A stretch of 64,000 nucleotides of DNA from Desulforhopalus sp. IMCC35007 (GTDB lineage: Bacteria; Desulfobacterota; Desulfobulbia; Desulfobulbales; Desulfocapsaceae): contig NZ_SWCN01000024.1 in NCBI RefSeq assembly GCF_005116575.1, forward strand, positions 1 to 64,000, in the 5' to 3' direction. Shown here piece by piece: positions 40,907-49,900 of this stretch (the stretch's first letter is position 1; each line of letters opens with the position of its first letter). Below the pieces are notes generated by a model. The model did no database searches, had not been told where the DNA came from, and saw nothing but the letters and a program-made list of their open reading frames with translations. The position numbers and the translations under genes are program-made.

Positions 40907-43297
40907 TTACATTTTCTCCATGAAGGATTGAAGGTTGGTCCCGTATCGAAAAATCTCCTCAAGGGGAAGCCGGAAGTTCATATCGAGCTGGATCGGATGC
41001 TGGATCCCCTGTCCTTTTTCAGTGGCGACGATCTGACCATTTTTATAGCCAAAAGGCAAGGGCGCAGCTGGTTTTCCATCGAGCTGCATTGTCAGCAGGA
41101 GATTTTCTCCCTCTGTATTAAAGGACAATTTTGTCCAATTGTAGGCGAAATTTTCCAGGGCTTTGATGGAATAGTCAAGTGAGGCTGTCTGGCCGAGATC
41201 CGGCATCCCCTGTCGCAGCTGTTTGGTGTTGTTGAAGCGGACTATACCACTATTGCCTGGGGTGGAAAATAGAAAACCATCATCAAATTTGATACCTGTC
41301 TTACTGATTACAATAGGTAAGCGGCCATTTAAGGAACCCTGGCCCTCGGCATCTTCAATACCGAACTGCTTAAGAAGTTCAACAAAGCCTATTCTGTCGC
41401 AGTAGATGGTTGTATCGATATCCGTTGTTTCTGCAGTTACGCTAAGACTTCCGCTCTCTAGTTTTCCACCGCACCAGTTGAGGCGTACTTTTTCAAGAAA
41501 AAGACTGTCTGTATCCTCGATGCGATAGTTAATTCGGCCATCACTGAACCGGATCTGACCTGAACTGATAGAGGCAATCGTGGCTTTCTGCCTTGGAAGA
41601 CTACGAACAGCAGGGAGATCGGGGAAGACGAGATCGGTTGTGATTCCTTTGGCCTGAAGTTCTCCGCTTGTAAAGTCTCCGTCTTTTATACTCAGTTTAA
41701 GTAAACCTTTTTGCCCGTCTGGGCTGATGGTAAAATTGCCCTCTGCTGCAATTGTTCCTATGAAATTGGTGTTTTCAGGAATCTTGATATACTCTGGCAG
41801 TTGAGCTGTATCAATTATAGTAGAGTCTAAAGTGCAGGCAACAGATGTGCTGCCTGTAAAAAGAGCTGAGCCACTGCAGTCTATCTGGCCAGGGGAGGCA
41901 ATTTTACTTATAAGGCTGCTTGTGAAATCAAAGCCTACAGCGGATTGGCTTGCGTTTGCGGCAAAACGGGCGGTATCAACATCTTTGTAGCTGATAGTCT
42001 CAATGGTGAGTGTGCCGCTATTTTGTACCTGATTGTTTTGAACGTTTGTCTGAAAGGGGAGGTCCCATTTGAGATTTTTCAGGCTGAGTTGTTGTTCTGG
42101 GAGTGTAAGTTGCTGTAGATTTCCTTTGATCCGCGCTGTCAGGGTTTCTTCATCGTAGGAAATATCTGCATTGATATCGAAAGGTCCCAGCTTAATAGTA
42201 TCGTCAACCGTGAGAAGGCCACTATCTACATGAACCTTGCTGTTGATTGCTGTAAGGAGTCTTGTGATCGTTGCTTCAACGGTAACAGGTTGATCGAGTC
42301 GTTTGGAGTCGAGGGTTGCTGTACCTGTAATCTCCTGGTTATCAAGGTTGATTGTTCCACTGGCTTTGAGATCAAGTTGCTCGGGTTGAATAAGGGTTAG
42401 GCCGGAACTCCGGTAGGAGAGAGACTTTTTATCACCCTCAATCGATATATTTGCTGGTTCTCCGGATGCGGGTGAGGCAATAACGAATGAGCCAAGCGAT
42501 CCTTCAAATTGATGCACTTCAGCACCTGCCTTGAGATGTGCAAGCTCTAGCTCTTGGGTAAGTGCTACCTCTCCGGTGAGGATGAGCTCCCCAGTGAGCT
42601 GTTGAGCCTTCCCGGTAAAGGCAAGGTTTGCGAGATCTAAAAGATCAGGGACCCTGACGTTTGCCGAGAAAAGCACGCCCTGACCGCTGAAGACACCTTT
42701 GATCACGGAAGCCAGATGAATGGCGCCTGATGTGCTCAAGTCGGCATCAAGAGTTGTTAACCTATGTTTTGCTTGTTCGTGGCGCACAAAGCCACACTGG
42801 AGATTGGTATCGAGAAATATGTCCTGTTTTCCCGTCGGGGTCTGTAGTGCAAGATGACCGTTTCTCAGTATCACCTTTTTTATGGCCGCCGGCAGTGTGA
42901 ATGAGGGCATCCCCTGATTCCCGGTCTCCTCGGGGCCTTTGATTGGCTCTGCTCCAGCAATAGTGACAGATGATCCGTCATAGATGAGATGCAGGCTTGG
43001 TGAGTCCAGCATCAGGCTCTCTATTTTCCCGTTGATAATGTCGGAAAGGCTGTAATGTATTTCAAAATTGGGAACAACTATGACAGGTTCTCCGTTCTGG
43101 ATAAAACGCAGGGAGCCCTGTAGCTGCCATGGTGTAATTTTTGAAAGATTCAGCTCTTTCTGGCCAAAGGGGAGTCCTGTAAGGAGACGGGGAATAAGGT
43201 AGGTATTGCACAGGAAAGGGAGAAAAAGCAGAAAAGTTGAAAAGACAAGGCAGGTGATTAAAAAAATGGAGGTAAAGGTCTGGGAGTTACTTTTCAT
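40907..43297 (-). CDS. ydbH: YdbH-family intermembrane phospholipid transport protein
   Basis: A 796-residue AsmA-like protein. An N-terminal membrane helix (about 9-30) anchors it in the inner membrane and the rest is a long beta-rich periplasmic bridge with repeated G-x-L/I-x-x-x-G turns. The C-terminus has the conserved DUF/YdbH end (L-D-M-N-F-R-L-P). It forms a hydrophobic groove through which phospholipids pass to the outer membrane, working with YnbE and YdbL, whose genes directly follow. It is somewhat shorter than the 879 residues of the E. coli protein. Confidence 0.85.
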   Translation of the reverse strand: MKSNSQTFTSIFLITCLVFSTFLLFLPFLCNTYLIPRLLTGLPFGQKELNLSKITPWQLQGSLRFIQNGEPVIVVPNFEIHYSLSDIINGKIESLMLDSPSLHLIYDGSSVTIAGAEPIKGPEETGNQGMPSFTLPAAIKKVILRNGHLALQTPTGKQDIFLDTNLQCGFVRHEQAKHRLTTLDADLSTSGAIHLASVIKGVFSGQGVLFSANVRVPDLLDLANLAFTGKAQQLTGELILTGEVALTQELELAHLKAGAEVHQFEGSLGSFVIASPASGEPANISIEGDKKSLSYRSSGLTLIQPEQLDLKASGTINLDNQEITGTATLDSKRLDQPVTVEATITRLLTAINSKVHVDSGLLTVDDTIKLGPFDINADISYDEETLTARIKGNLQQLTLPEQQLSLKNLKWDLPFQTNVQNNQVQNSGTLTIETISYKDVDTARFAANASQSAVGFDFTSSLISKIASPGQIDCSGSALFTGSTSVACTLDSTIIDTAQLPEYIKIPENTNFIGTIAAEGNFTISPDGQKGLLKLSIKDGDFTSGELQAKGITTDLVFPDLPAVRSLPRQKATIASISSGQIRFSDGRINYRIEDTDSLFLEKVRLNWCGGKLESGSLSVTAETTDIDTTIYCDRIGFVELLKQFGIEDAEGQGSLNGRLPIVISKTGIKFDDGFLFSTPGNSGIVRFNNTKQLRQGMPDLGQTASLDYSIKALENFAYNWTKLSFNTEGENLLLTMQLDGKPAAPLPFGYKNGQIVATEKGQGIQHPIQLDMNFRLPLEEIFRYGTNLQSFMEKM

Positions 43298-43630
43298 GAT
43301 TTCTAAGGGAAAATGATCGGGAGCAAGAGGTTAACGGATGCCGTGCAGAGTGAGAAATAAATATAACCTTGCCTTGATCCTTTTCTGCCAGTATAAACGT
43401 ATTGCTCGGTAGTTGCATATTAAATTGGTGAAATTTTAGTTTGTACCTGTCTTGAGATGGCTGTTTTATCCTGATTCGTTGTTAGTTTTTCTCTTTTAAA
43501 GAGATCAAATCTTTTTCTTGGGTTGCATATACCGAGAGCCTCGACAGGGTAGGAAATTAGCAGAGATGGGTAGGGACCGGTTCGGACAGGTTGTGTTCGA
43601 TCTAATGAATTTAGAAAACAGGTTGTTAGC
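43298..43630. other. Divergent promoter region, no gene
   Basis: About 330 bases between ydbH and the biotinyl-like gene, which are divergent. No conserved RNA or repeat is seen. Confidence 0.4.
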
Positions 43631-44287
43631 ATGACAAATGAAATAGATTTTGATGAATTGATCAGTAAATATAAGTCAGATCCTTTTGACTATGTGGATG
43701 TCCTTGCAGTACATACAGGGCGAGTTTCATTTAAGGTGATGGAAGGGGCTGAGGTTGAGGCGGCAAGCGGCCAGTGGCGACAGATTCCCGGGACCGTTCT
43801 TTATGAAATTAACAGAGAAAGAAATCCCAAATTCATTTCAGCACAAACAAACGGAACAGTTGCTGAAATCAACAGAGAACTGGACGGCCAGTTTGTCGAG
43901 GCGGGTGAAAAATTGATGACGATCAAACATCCACTGAAAAAAAAGGAAATAATTGAGAATATACTCAAGGACGTTCTGTCGCTTTTTGTTGCGCCGGAGA
44001 CGGCAAAATACTTTTTTGCCATGGACATACAGTCTCGAATCGACAAAAAAGGTCCTGGCGCTGTGACAATCGCCTCCGGTGATGAGGTTTTGACCATGTC
44101 TCTTATGAAAAGGGATACACCCGTCTATTACAATGGAGAAAAGGGTGTTATTCATTCCATATATTTTAAACCAGGCGTATCGGTGGCCCAGGGTGAGCCG
44201 CTGCTCGGGATTTGTGCGGCTGATAAATTATCTATAATTCAGAAAATTATCACCAGGGTTAAGGCTGACTGGGACACAGATCATTAA
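43631..44287 (+). CDS. Biotinyl/lipoyl-domain-like protein without the carrier lysine motif
   Basis: A 218-residue protein. Two stretches look like the swinging-arm hammerhead fold: I-S-A-Q-T-N-G-T-V-A-E-I-N-x(6)-F-V-E-A-G-E-K-L (about 74-97) and N-G-E-K-G-V-I-H-S-I-Y-F-K-P-G-V-S-V-A-Q-G-E-P-L (about 170-193). The A-M-K-M of biotin carriers is missing in both, so the protein may not be modified; the fold alone could serve as an adaptor. It is directly upstream of birA, which may be coincidence or a functional link. Confidence 0.55.
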   Translation: MTNEIDFDELISKYKSDPFDYVDVLAVHTGRVSFKVMEGAEVEAASGQWRQIPGTVLYEINRERNPKFISAQTNGTVAEINRELDGQFVEAGEKLMTIKHPLKKKEIIENILKDVLSLFVAPETAKYFFAMDIQSRIDKKGPGAVTIASGDEVLTMSLMKRDTPVYYNGEKGVIHSIYFKPGVSVAQGEPLLGICAADKLSIIQKIITRVKADWDTDH

Positions 44288-44389
44288 TAAGGCAACCAAA
44301 GCAGCGGTTCTTTTGGTCTATCTTAGCATTATAATGAGGTATTTCAGGATTTTTTCTGTTTTTCGAGTGAGTTTTTCTCTAGATGATAT

Positions 44390-45319
44390 ATGGTAGATAA
44401 CAACCCAAGCCCTGAGATGGTCCTTGACTATCTCAGGGCTGAGCAGCAAAGCGTGCTCAGACAGCTGTCCTCGCCTATTGATCCCAGTGATGTTTTTCGC
44501 TATGGCGCATGTATAGGTACCAGTATAAAGGTTCATTCGACCCTCCCCCGAGCGATGGAACATGCCCGTACTCTCATTAATGATATTGCCAGAAATAAGC
44601 GTTCCGTAGCAACTGGTACCGTAATTCTGGCGGATAGCATGACTCAGTCGAAGGGGAGGTTCAGCAGAAGCTGGCATGCACCTGATGGTGGAGTTTGGGG
44701 ATGCCTTATCCATGGCAATAATCTGTTGCCGGAATCCCGACACTTTATTCCCATGGCAACCGGGGTTGCCTGCTGTGAAACTGTTCGGCAATATGTGGGA
44801 GATGCAGCTACCTTACGCTGGGTCAACGATGTACTGGTTTCTGGGCAGAAGCTGGCCGGTTTTCTGGTCGAAAGCTATACGGAGCCAATCCATAGTGAAG
44901 AGTTTACCCTGGTAGGTTTTGGCATAAATATCAACAACAGTTCATTTCCTAAAGAGCTTGCAGGTCTTGCTCTGTCCTTGAAGCAGTTCCTCAGACACTC
45001 TATTGATCTTTCAGATTTTACTGCGCGTTTTTTGGCGAAACTTGCCTGGAACTTTGGCCTTCTTTACCATGAGGAAGCAAAACATCTCAAGGGAGATGGT
45101 TATTCGGGGCAGGATGGGGAGCATTTTATTCTCAGCAGGTGGAAACAGCTTTCCGATACCATCGGCCAGGATGTCGTCTATGGCTTTGATGTGATGACAG
45201 CGCCACAGTATGCAGGGTATGCCTGTGGGGTCGATGAATCGGGCGGGCTTGTTATTCAACTGCCGGATGGATACAAAAAGACAGAATATAGCGGAGAAGT
45301 GCGGTATCAAACAAGATGA
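44390..45319 (+). CDS. birA: Biotin-[acetyl-CoA-carboxylase] ligase
   Basis: A 309-residue BPL/LplA-type ligase without the N-terminal HTH of E. coli BirA. The biotinyl-AMP loop is Q-S-K-G-R-F-S-R-S-W (usual G-R-G-R-x-G-R/x-W), followed by L-R-W-V-N-D-V-L-V and K-L-A-G-F-L-V-E. It attaches biotin to carboxylase carrier domains using ATP. The first 70 residues are an extension of unknown role. The sequence in the loop is less basic than usual, but the other sites are intact. Confidence 0.85.
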   Translation: MVDNNPSPEMVLDYLRAEQQSVLRQLSSPIDPSDVFRYGACIGTSIKVHSTLPRAMEHARTLINDIARNKRSVATGTVILADSMTQSKGRFSRSWHAPDGGVWGCLIHGNNLLPESRHFIPMATGVACCETVRQYVGDAATLRWVNDVLVSGQKLAGFLVESYTEPIHSEEFTLVGFGININNSSFPKELAGLALSLKQFLRHSIDLSDFTARFLAKLAWNFGLLYHEEAKHLKGDGYSGQDGEHFILSRWKQLSDTIGQDVVYGFDVMTAPQYAGYACGVDESGGLVIQLPDGYKKTEYSGEVRYQTR

Positions 45320-45422
45320 GGGCGGACCATCTTGAAGCCCGCCCCCATGGTATAAGGACTAACGTTGTTGTAAGCGATAAAACGCCAAAAAACTTTGGTA
45401 GGGTTTGCAGAGCCCAGCTCTC

Positions 45423-45932
45423 TTACAGTGCAAAGCGCACAGCCATACCGAGAAAGACGGTGTCTGTATCTATATCAGTGTCATCGTTATCAAAGTCAGC
45501 TTTGTCGTTGAATCGGTAGTTGCCGTAAATATCTGCGAAGATACCGGGGAGCAGTTCCAGGTTAATACCCGCTTTCAGTGCATAAAAAGGTTCGTCAACA
45601 AAATCTCCGTCGGTGTACGTTCCCCCAATACCGATACCGGCGTAGACCCCTTTTCCTATCAGAAGATAAGCTTGAGGCGAAACGGCTGACTCGCCGAAAC
45701 GATCAGGAAGAAATTCAAGGTCCGCCTCTACCCCAAACAGGCCCGTCCAGTATTGGTATGAACCGAAAAATCCCAAGCCGTCATCATCGAGCTTTTTGTC
45801 GTCAATTTCTATGTCATCAATGGAGATCCAGTAGTTTGCTCCGCCACCGATTCTGTGCTCACCTGCCCAGGCACTCGCAGTGGTCATGGTGATAAATCCT
45901 ATAAGTAAAATAACTTGCAGTGTTTTGGCCAT
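45423..45932 (-). CDS. Small outer-membrane beta-barrel protein (YfaZ-like)
   Basis: A 169-residue protein from the ATG at 45932 (GAGGAG site; longer frame to 45965). After a signal peptide (1-24, ending A-W-A), alternating hydrophobic strands fill the protein and it ends in F, typical of outer-membrane barrels (M-A-V-R-F-A-L). Acidic loops contain D-I-E-I-D-D and D-N-D-D-T-D-I-D-T-D, which might bind cations. The closest type is the YfaZ/porin-like 8-strand barrel family. The function is unknown. Confidence 0.65.
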   Translation of the reverse strand: MAKTLQVILLIGFITMTTASAWAGEHRIGGGANYWISIDDIEIDDKKLDDDGLGFFGSYQYWTGLFGVEADLEFLPDRFGESAVSPQAYLLIGKGVYAGIGIGGTYTDGDFVDEPFYALKAGINLELLPGIFADIYGNYRFNDKADFDNDDTDIDTDTVFLGMAVRFAL

Positions 45933-45992
45933 TTTTTTCTCCTCTTTTCTCATTGTAAACCTCAAGGTACAAGGTCTAAAGGTTTGTGTGGT

Positions 45993-46802
45993 CTACTGTT
46001 CAGGATTTTTCAAATATGAAGGCTCAGAAGAAGTCTTCTTGTTTTCGGCCAGCACATGCCAGGAAGTTATCTCTCTTTGAAAAATATGTCTACCAAAATT
46101 ATGCAGTAACTGGAGTGATTCTTTAAGGATAGAGCCTGAAATTTTCAAGCGGTGTAAGCGATCCAGAGGTTGATCCTGAGCGGTCTGGACGATTTTAATC
46201 GTCCCCTGGGAGAGAGGACGCCCACATCTGTTATTCTGGTTGCAGCTTGAACAGATGAGTTGGCCGCTGGAACTGTTAAAACGATAACTCTTTGTTGTTT
46301 GCACCGTCTGGTTACAATTTCCGCAGCTATGAAAGTCGGGTCTGTAACCAAGGTAGCCAAAAAATTGGATGAGAAAGAGAGCGAGAACCTGGCGGGGTTC
46401 TTCTTTATTGTCGAGCCGATGAAAGGCCCACAGGGTTAAGCGAAAAATATTGTTATCCGGTTCTCCATCTTTGACCCCAAGTAGGAGAAATTCACGAATA
46501 ATGGTAGCAATCCCGTAAAGATTTAGGTTCTGGCGAAGGCTGGGGAAACATGTATAGATTTCAGCCTCACTTAAAAAAGCCAGAACCTGTTCATTTTTCT
46601 GCTGATAGTTCACCTGGAGATAGGTGAAAAATTCCAGTTTATTGACAAAGCGCTTCTTACTCCTCTTTGCTCCTTTCGCAATGGCTGTTACTCGCCCAGA
46701 TTCCTGGCAAAAGAGGGTGACAATAAGATCGGATTCTCCGTGATCTGTTGTGTCGAGGACGATTGCGCCGGATTCCATTTGACTTGCCTGGGGCCTGGGC
46801 AT
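45993..46802 (-). CDS. recO: DNA repair protein RecO
   Basis: A 269-residue protein with the N-terminal OB fold (A-I-V-L-D-T-T-D-H-G-E-S-D-L-I-V-T-L-F at about 13-31, then A-K-G-A-K-R-S-K-K-R-F) and a C-terminal helical domain with a zinc site (C-G-N-C at about 160 and C-S-S-C at about 183). With RecF and RecR, it loads RecA onto single-stranded DNA coated with SSB. The ATG follows directly after the stop of the upstream rodZ-like gene (no gap). Confidence 0.9.
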   Translation of the reverse strand: MPRPQASQMESGAIVLDTTDHGESDLIVTLFCQESGRVTAIAKGAKRSKKRFVNKLEFFTYLQVNYQQKNEQVLAFLSEAEIYTCFPSLRQNLNLYGIATIIREFLLLGVKDGEPDNNIFRLTLWAFHRLDNKEEPRQVLALFLIQFFGYLGYRPDFHSCGNCNQTVQTTKSYRFNSSSGQLICSSCNQNNRCGRPLSQGTIKIVQTAQDQPLDRLHRLKISGSILKESLQLLHNFGRHIFQREITSWHVLAENKKTSSEPSYLKNPEQ

Positions 46803-47666
46803 TTAGCGAAGAAGATCGTAGGGAAGGGAAATGGTAAGCGTTGTGTTATCGGTTGGTGGCAGGTGAATAGGGGTTTGATTGAGGCTCAATATAGTATCGG
46901 TTTTACCAGGCAGAGTGATATTGATTTTTTTGTTGGCAGACCATGCCGCACTCTCTCCTTTTTCATAGACATTATCAAAGACTGGAAGGTCGTCGATAGC
47001 AATAGTGACTTTTGTCGTTTGGTTAAAATGCGCTTTGATGATGTAATTGTCGGTTGCGAGCACAGGATAGTTGACCTGCTGTTTTACTTCAGAGGCGTTG
47101 GACATTGTGGGAATATCAAGCATACTCTGAAGGGCAAAAAACTCTTTTTCCGGACTTTTGAGGGTGGATTCTGCCTGCTGAGCAGAGAGGTCGCTGTTTC
47201 TCAGTTTTTGACTGAGATATGTGGCAGGGTTCCAGGAAAAATACCAGCAGAGAAATGCCCCAAAAATCAGGAGCAGCAAGAGAAGAAGGCCGAGTGATGA
47301 AAACGGCAGATTGCTTGGTCGTTCCGCCAGGGCCACATGGTCTTTTGATGAGCTTCTGGGGGTGGGGATATTGTTCTCACTTTTCTTAGAAATGTTTTTT
47401 TCAGTGTCGTATTTTTTCAGAATCTCATTTGGATCAAGTGAGAGAAGCCGGGCATACAGTGCATAAAAGCCTCTGGTGAAAACATCTGCAGGTAATGAGT
47501 CGTAATTGTTCTCCTCCATGGCCCTGAGGTTTTTCAGTGAAATCTTTGTTTCTTCGGCAACTGCCTCAAAATCCAGTCCTTTGGAGGTTCTGGTGATACG
47601 TAGATGATCACCTAAGGATTGGTATGTTGGTTCAGTCGGTTCAGATGAAATAATTATCGTGTTCAT
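46803..47666 (-). CDS. RodZ-like HTH membrane protein
   Basis: About 287 residues from the ATG at 47666. An N-terminal helix-turn-helix of the HTH_25 type (L-G-D-H-L-R-I-T-R-T-S-K-G-L, E-E-T-K-I-S-L-K-N-L-R-A-M-E), one transmembrane helix (about 125-145) and a C-terminal periplasmic DUF4115 domain. RodZ links MreB filaments to the envelope in rod-shaped cells. An alternative start further upstream (47741) would overlap surA. It lies between surA and recO, transcribed together. Confidence 0.8.
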   Translation of the reverse strand: MNTIIISSEPTEPTYQSLGDHLRITRTSKGLDFEAVAEETKISLKNLRAMEENNYDSLPADVFTRGFYALYARLLSLDPNEILKKYDTEKNISKKSENNIPTPRSSSKDHVALAERPSNLPFSSLGLLLLLLLIFGAFLCWYFSWNPATYLSQKLRNSDLSAQQAESTLKSPEKEFFALQSMLDIPTMSNASEVKQQVNYPVLATDNYIIKAHFNQTTKVTIAIDDLPVFDNVYEKGESAAWSANKKINITLPGKTDTILSLNQTPIHLPPTDNTTLTISLPYDLLR

Positions 47667-47695
47667 GTTTGTGACAATTTGTGTTTCCCGCAATA

Positions 47696-48706
47696 TTACA
47701 GCTTTTGAATATAGGCACTTTCTTTTAGTTTCTTCACCCAATCTTGATAGGCTTCCTGCATTTTTGTTTCGTAGAGCTTCTCTCTGATTTCTTCTTTGTT
47801 TTTCTCGTAGGATGAGGTGACCACAATGGCGTCGCTGTCCCCCGAAAGAAGTTTGAAAAACTGGTAACCAGACTGTATTTCCACGATTGGGCTGAGCTCA
47901 CCCGGTTTGAGATCTTTAACTGCTGAACGCATGGCTTCGGCCATTTCATCAAGGGTAAATATACCGATATCTCCTCCATCAGTTGCTGACGGAAGATCGG
48001 AGAATTTTTTGGCAAGAGCCTTAAAGTCCTGTCCTTCCTCAGCAAGTTTATGTACGCGCTGAGCAAGTTTCATGGCACGGCTTTTACTTGCTTCCAGGTC
48101 CTCAGAATTTGTATTATTCCAGGAAAAACCGATTTGCAGTAGGTAATAATCACCTTCGCTTACTCTGGAGGTATAGTGTTGATCATAATATTCTAAAATC
48201 ATTTCGTCTGTGACGACAATTTTTGAACGAACATCTACACTGAGAATTTTACTTTGCAGGATGTTGTCATGTAATTTACTCCTGTACTCCTCTGCAGTCA
48301 TTCCAGAAGTCTCTAATTTTTGTCTGAACTCAGAATCACTCAGAGACATGTTGCTTCGCATGTGATCATAAGCTGCATCTATCTCCTCTTTAGATACGGT
48401 CAGGTTGTATTGCTTGGCTTTTTGCTCCATGAGGGTTCTGTCAATCATTTTGTCCAGAGCAAGTTGACGGGCCTCCTCCAAGGTACCGGAGAGATTTTCC
48501 GCGCTGTTACTCTTGGAAAGAACCTTGTAAATGCTGGAGGTTTCTGCCTCGAGTTCACTGAGCGTAATAATGTCGTCGTTGACGACTGCAACAACCTTAT
48601 CGACCATTTCTGCTGCAACAAAAGTCGTTTGCAGTAAAAGAAGTAGGGTGACGGTCAAATATCGCATAAATAACTTTTCGGGTGATTGAGACAAAAGAGG
48701 TTTCAT
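47696..48706 (-). CDS. surA: SurA-like periplasmic peptidyl-prolyl isomerase/chaperone
   Basis: About 336 residues from the ATG at 48706 (AGGAA upstream). A signal segment (about 14-30) is followed by V-D-K-V-V-A-V-V-N-D-D-I-I-T-L-S-E-L, the SurA N-terminal start, a long helical chaperone region (about 35-165) and one parvulin domain (about 165-280; F-S-D-L-P-S-A-T-D-G-G-D-I-G). It helps outer-membrane proteins fold. E. coli SurA has two parvulin domains; this one has a single one, common in Desulfobacterota. Confidence 0.85.
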   Translation of the reverse strand: MKPLLSQSPEKLFMRYLTVTLLLLLQTTFVAAEMVDKVVAVVNDDIITLSELEAETSSIYKVLSKSNSAENLSGTLEEARQLALDKMIDRTLMEQKAKQYNLTVSKEEIDAAYDHMRSNMSLSDSEFRQKLETSGMTAEEYRSKLHDNILQSKILSVDVRSKIVVTDEMILEYYDQHYTSRVSEGDYYLLQIGFSWNNTNSEDLEASKSRAMKLAQRVHKLAEEGQDFKALAKKFSDLPSATDGGDIGIFTLDEMAEAMRSAVKDLKPGELSPIVEIQSGYQFFKLLSGDSDAIVVTSSYEKNKEEIREKLYETKMQEAYQDWVKKLKESAYIQKL

Positions 48707-48945
48707 ATTGTTCCTAGTCGTGAGATGTAAAACTTTTGCAAAAAAATGCAAGTGGAGTTATGTGTAGCCTGATGAAAATGTAAGAGCTTGACTTGTCTAA
48801 AAGATCATTGATGTATATAGTTTAATGTGTTGTAATTTCGATACATTAGGTCTTTTTAAGGTGTTGTGTTGGTATTTTCTCGGTGAACCGAGGAAAGAGT
48901 ATATCATAGAAGAATCATTATTGAAATCTTCCAGGGAGTTGATTT

Positions 48946-49446
48946 ATGAAAAAGCGGTCACGTTTTTTGACAGCAGTAATTTATACACTAACATTGTTTT
49001 TTTGTTTTGCCGCTTTTGAAGCTGTGGCAGCGACCCAAATGCCATCTTTCTCGCTGGAGGATGTTCGAAACGGGAAGACAGTGGACTCGAGTGCCTTTGA
49101 CGGAAAAGTGTTGCTTCTTACTTTTTTTGCCACATGGTGTCCACCTTGTGCAGAGGAAGTTCCTGTACTGAACCAGCTCCACGAAGAGCTTTCCGGCTCA
49201 GGTTTTTCGGTTGTCGGTCTGTCGGTGGATCAGCAGGGGGCATCCGTTGTCTCGAAGTTTGTCACCAGGAAAGATATTAAATATCCTGTCTTGATGGCCA
49301 AATCGAAAACTACCGTTGATTTTGGAGGAATTTATGGCATTCCCGTGGCATTTCTCGTGAATAAAGCGGGGCATGTTGTGAAAAAATATAGTGGATATGT
49401 GCAGCATGAGATTTTGGAAAAAGATGTGAGAAGCCTGCTGAACTAA
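48946..49446 (+). CDS. TlpA/ResA-type thioredoxin-fold protein
   Basis: A 166-residue exported protein: N-terminal signal (1-29), then the AhpC/TSA-redoxin fold with F-A-T-W-C-P-P-C at about residue 64. The family transfers electrons to disulfides in the periplasm, often for cytochrome c maturation. The C-P-P-C motif is the usual one. The nearby ccsA gene (52.2 kb) makes a role in haem-protein maturation likely. The start fits the ATG with GGGAG upstream. Confidence 0.85.
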   Translation: MKKRSRFLTAVIYTLTLFFCFAAFEAVAATQMPSFSLEDVRNGKTVDSSAFDGKVLLLTFFATWCPPCAEEVPVLNQLHEELSGSGFSVVGLSVDQQGASVVSKFVTRKDIKYPVLMAKSKTTVDFGGIYGIPVAFLVNKAGHVVKKYSGYVQHEILEKDVRSLLN

Positions 49447-49569
49447 CCGAACTATGTTGCATTTCGGTTTAAATTGAAATAGAATGGTTTCGTTAATATG
49501 CATGTTGTAGGAACGAATAATCGTGGGTCAGCATAGCCCAAATTAACCGGATTTTTAAGGAGAATGATC

Positions 49570-49776
49570 ATGAACAAAAAAATCGTATGTTTCGCATTGG
49601 CAATGGTTTTTGCATTAAGCACAGCTGGTATCGGTTTTGCTGCAAAATTAAGCTGTACTGTTGATTCTGTAGATGGTGACAAGGTAACCATGACCTGCGA
49701 AAAAGCTGATAAGTTAGCCCCAGGTAATAAGGTGAAGGTTTCTACGCCTAAGAAAGGTGCTATTGAGGGTTGTTAA
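49570..49776 (+). CDS. Small exported protein, ExtJ-like
   Basis: A 68-residue protein with a signal peptide (1-23, ending G-F-A-A) and a short mature part with L-S-C-T-V-D-S-V-D-G-D-K-V-T-M-T-C-E-K-A-D-K-L and a final I-E-G-C. The start is the ATG at 49570, which follows the AAGGAG site. This looks like small periplasmic proteins annotated as selenite/tellurite reduction operon protein ExtJ; three cysteines could bind a metal or oxyanion. That name is tentative. The gene stands alone, followed by a terminator. Confidence 0.55.
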   Translation: MNKKIVCFALAMVFALSTAGIGFAAKLSCTVDSVDGDKVTMTCEKADKLAPGNKVKVSTPKKGAIEGC

Positions 49777-49809
49777 TTGACAGAACAATACTTTTTAAGT
49801 ATTGTCACG

Positions 49810-49845
49810 GGTCGGCTGATTTCTGATCAGCCGACCTTTTTTTTT
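49810..49845 (+). terminator. Strong rho-independent terminator
   Basis: GGTCGGCTGAT-TTCTG-ATCAGCCGACC (49810-49836), an 11-bp perfect stem, followed by nine T. It ends the transcript of the ExtJ-like gene. Confidence 0.9.
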
Positions 49846-49900
49846 ACCCTGAATTCTCCTGTGCGGGGGCTCAACTAAAATTACTTGATTGGGGTCAGAG

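Noticed and set aside
43540-43620. tRNA-like GGTTCGGACAGG...GTTCGATC before the biotinyl-like gene
   Set aside because: No cloverleaf can be drawn and no CCA end is present.
45320-45360. GGGCGG...CCGCCC hairpin after birA as terminator
   Set aside because: Has no T-run and a loose loop; not enough to call.
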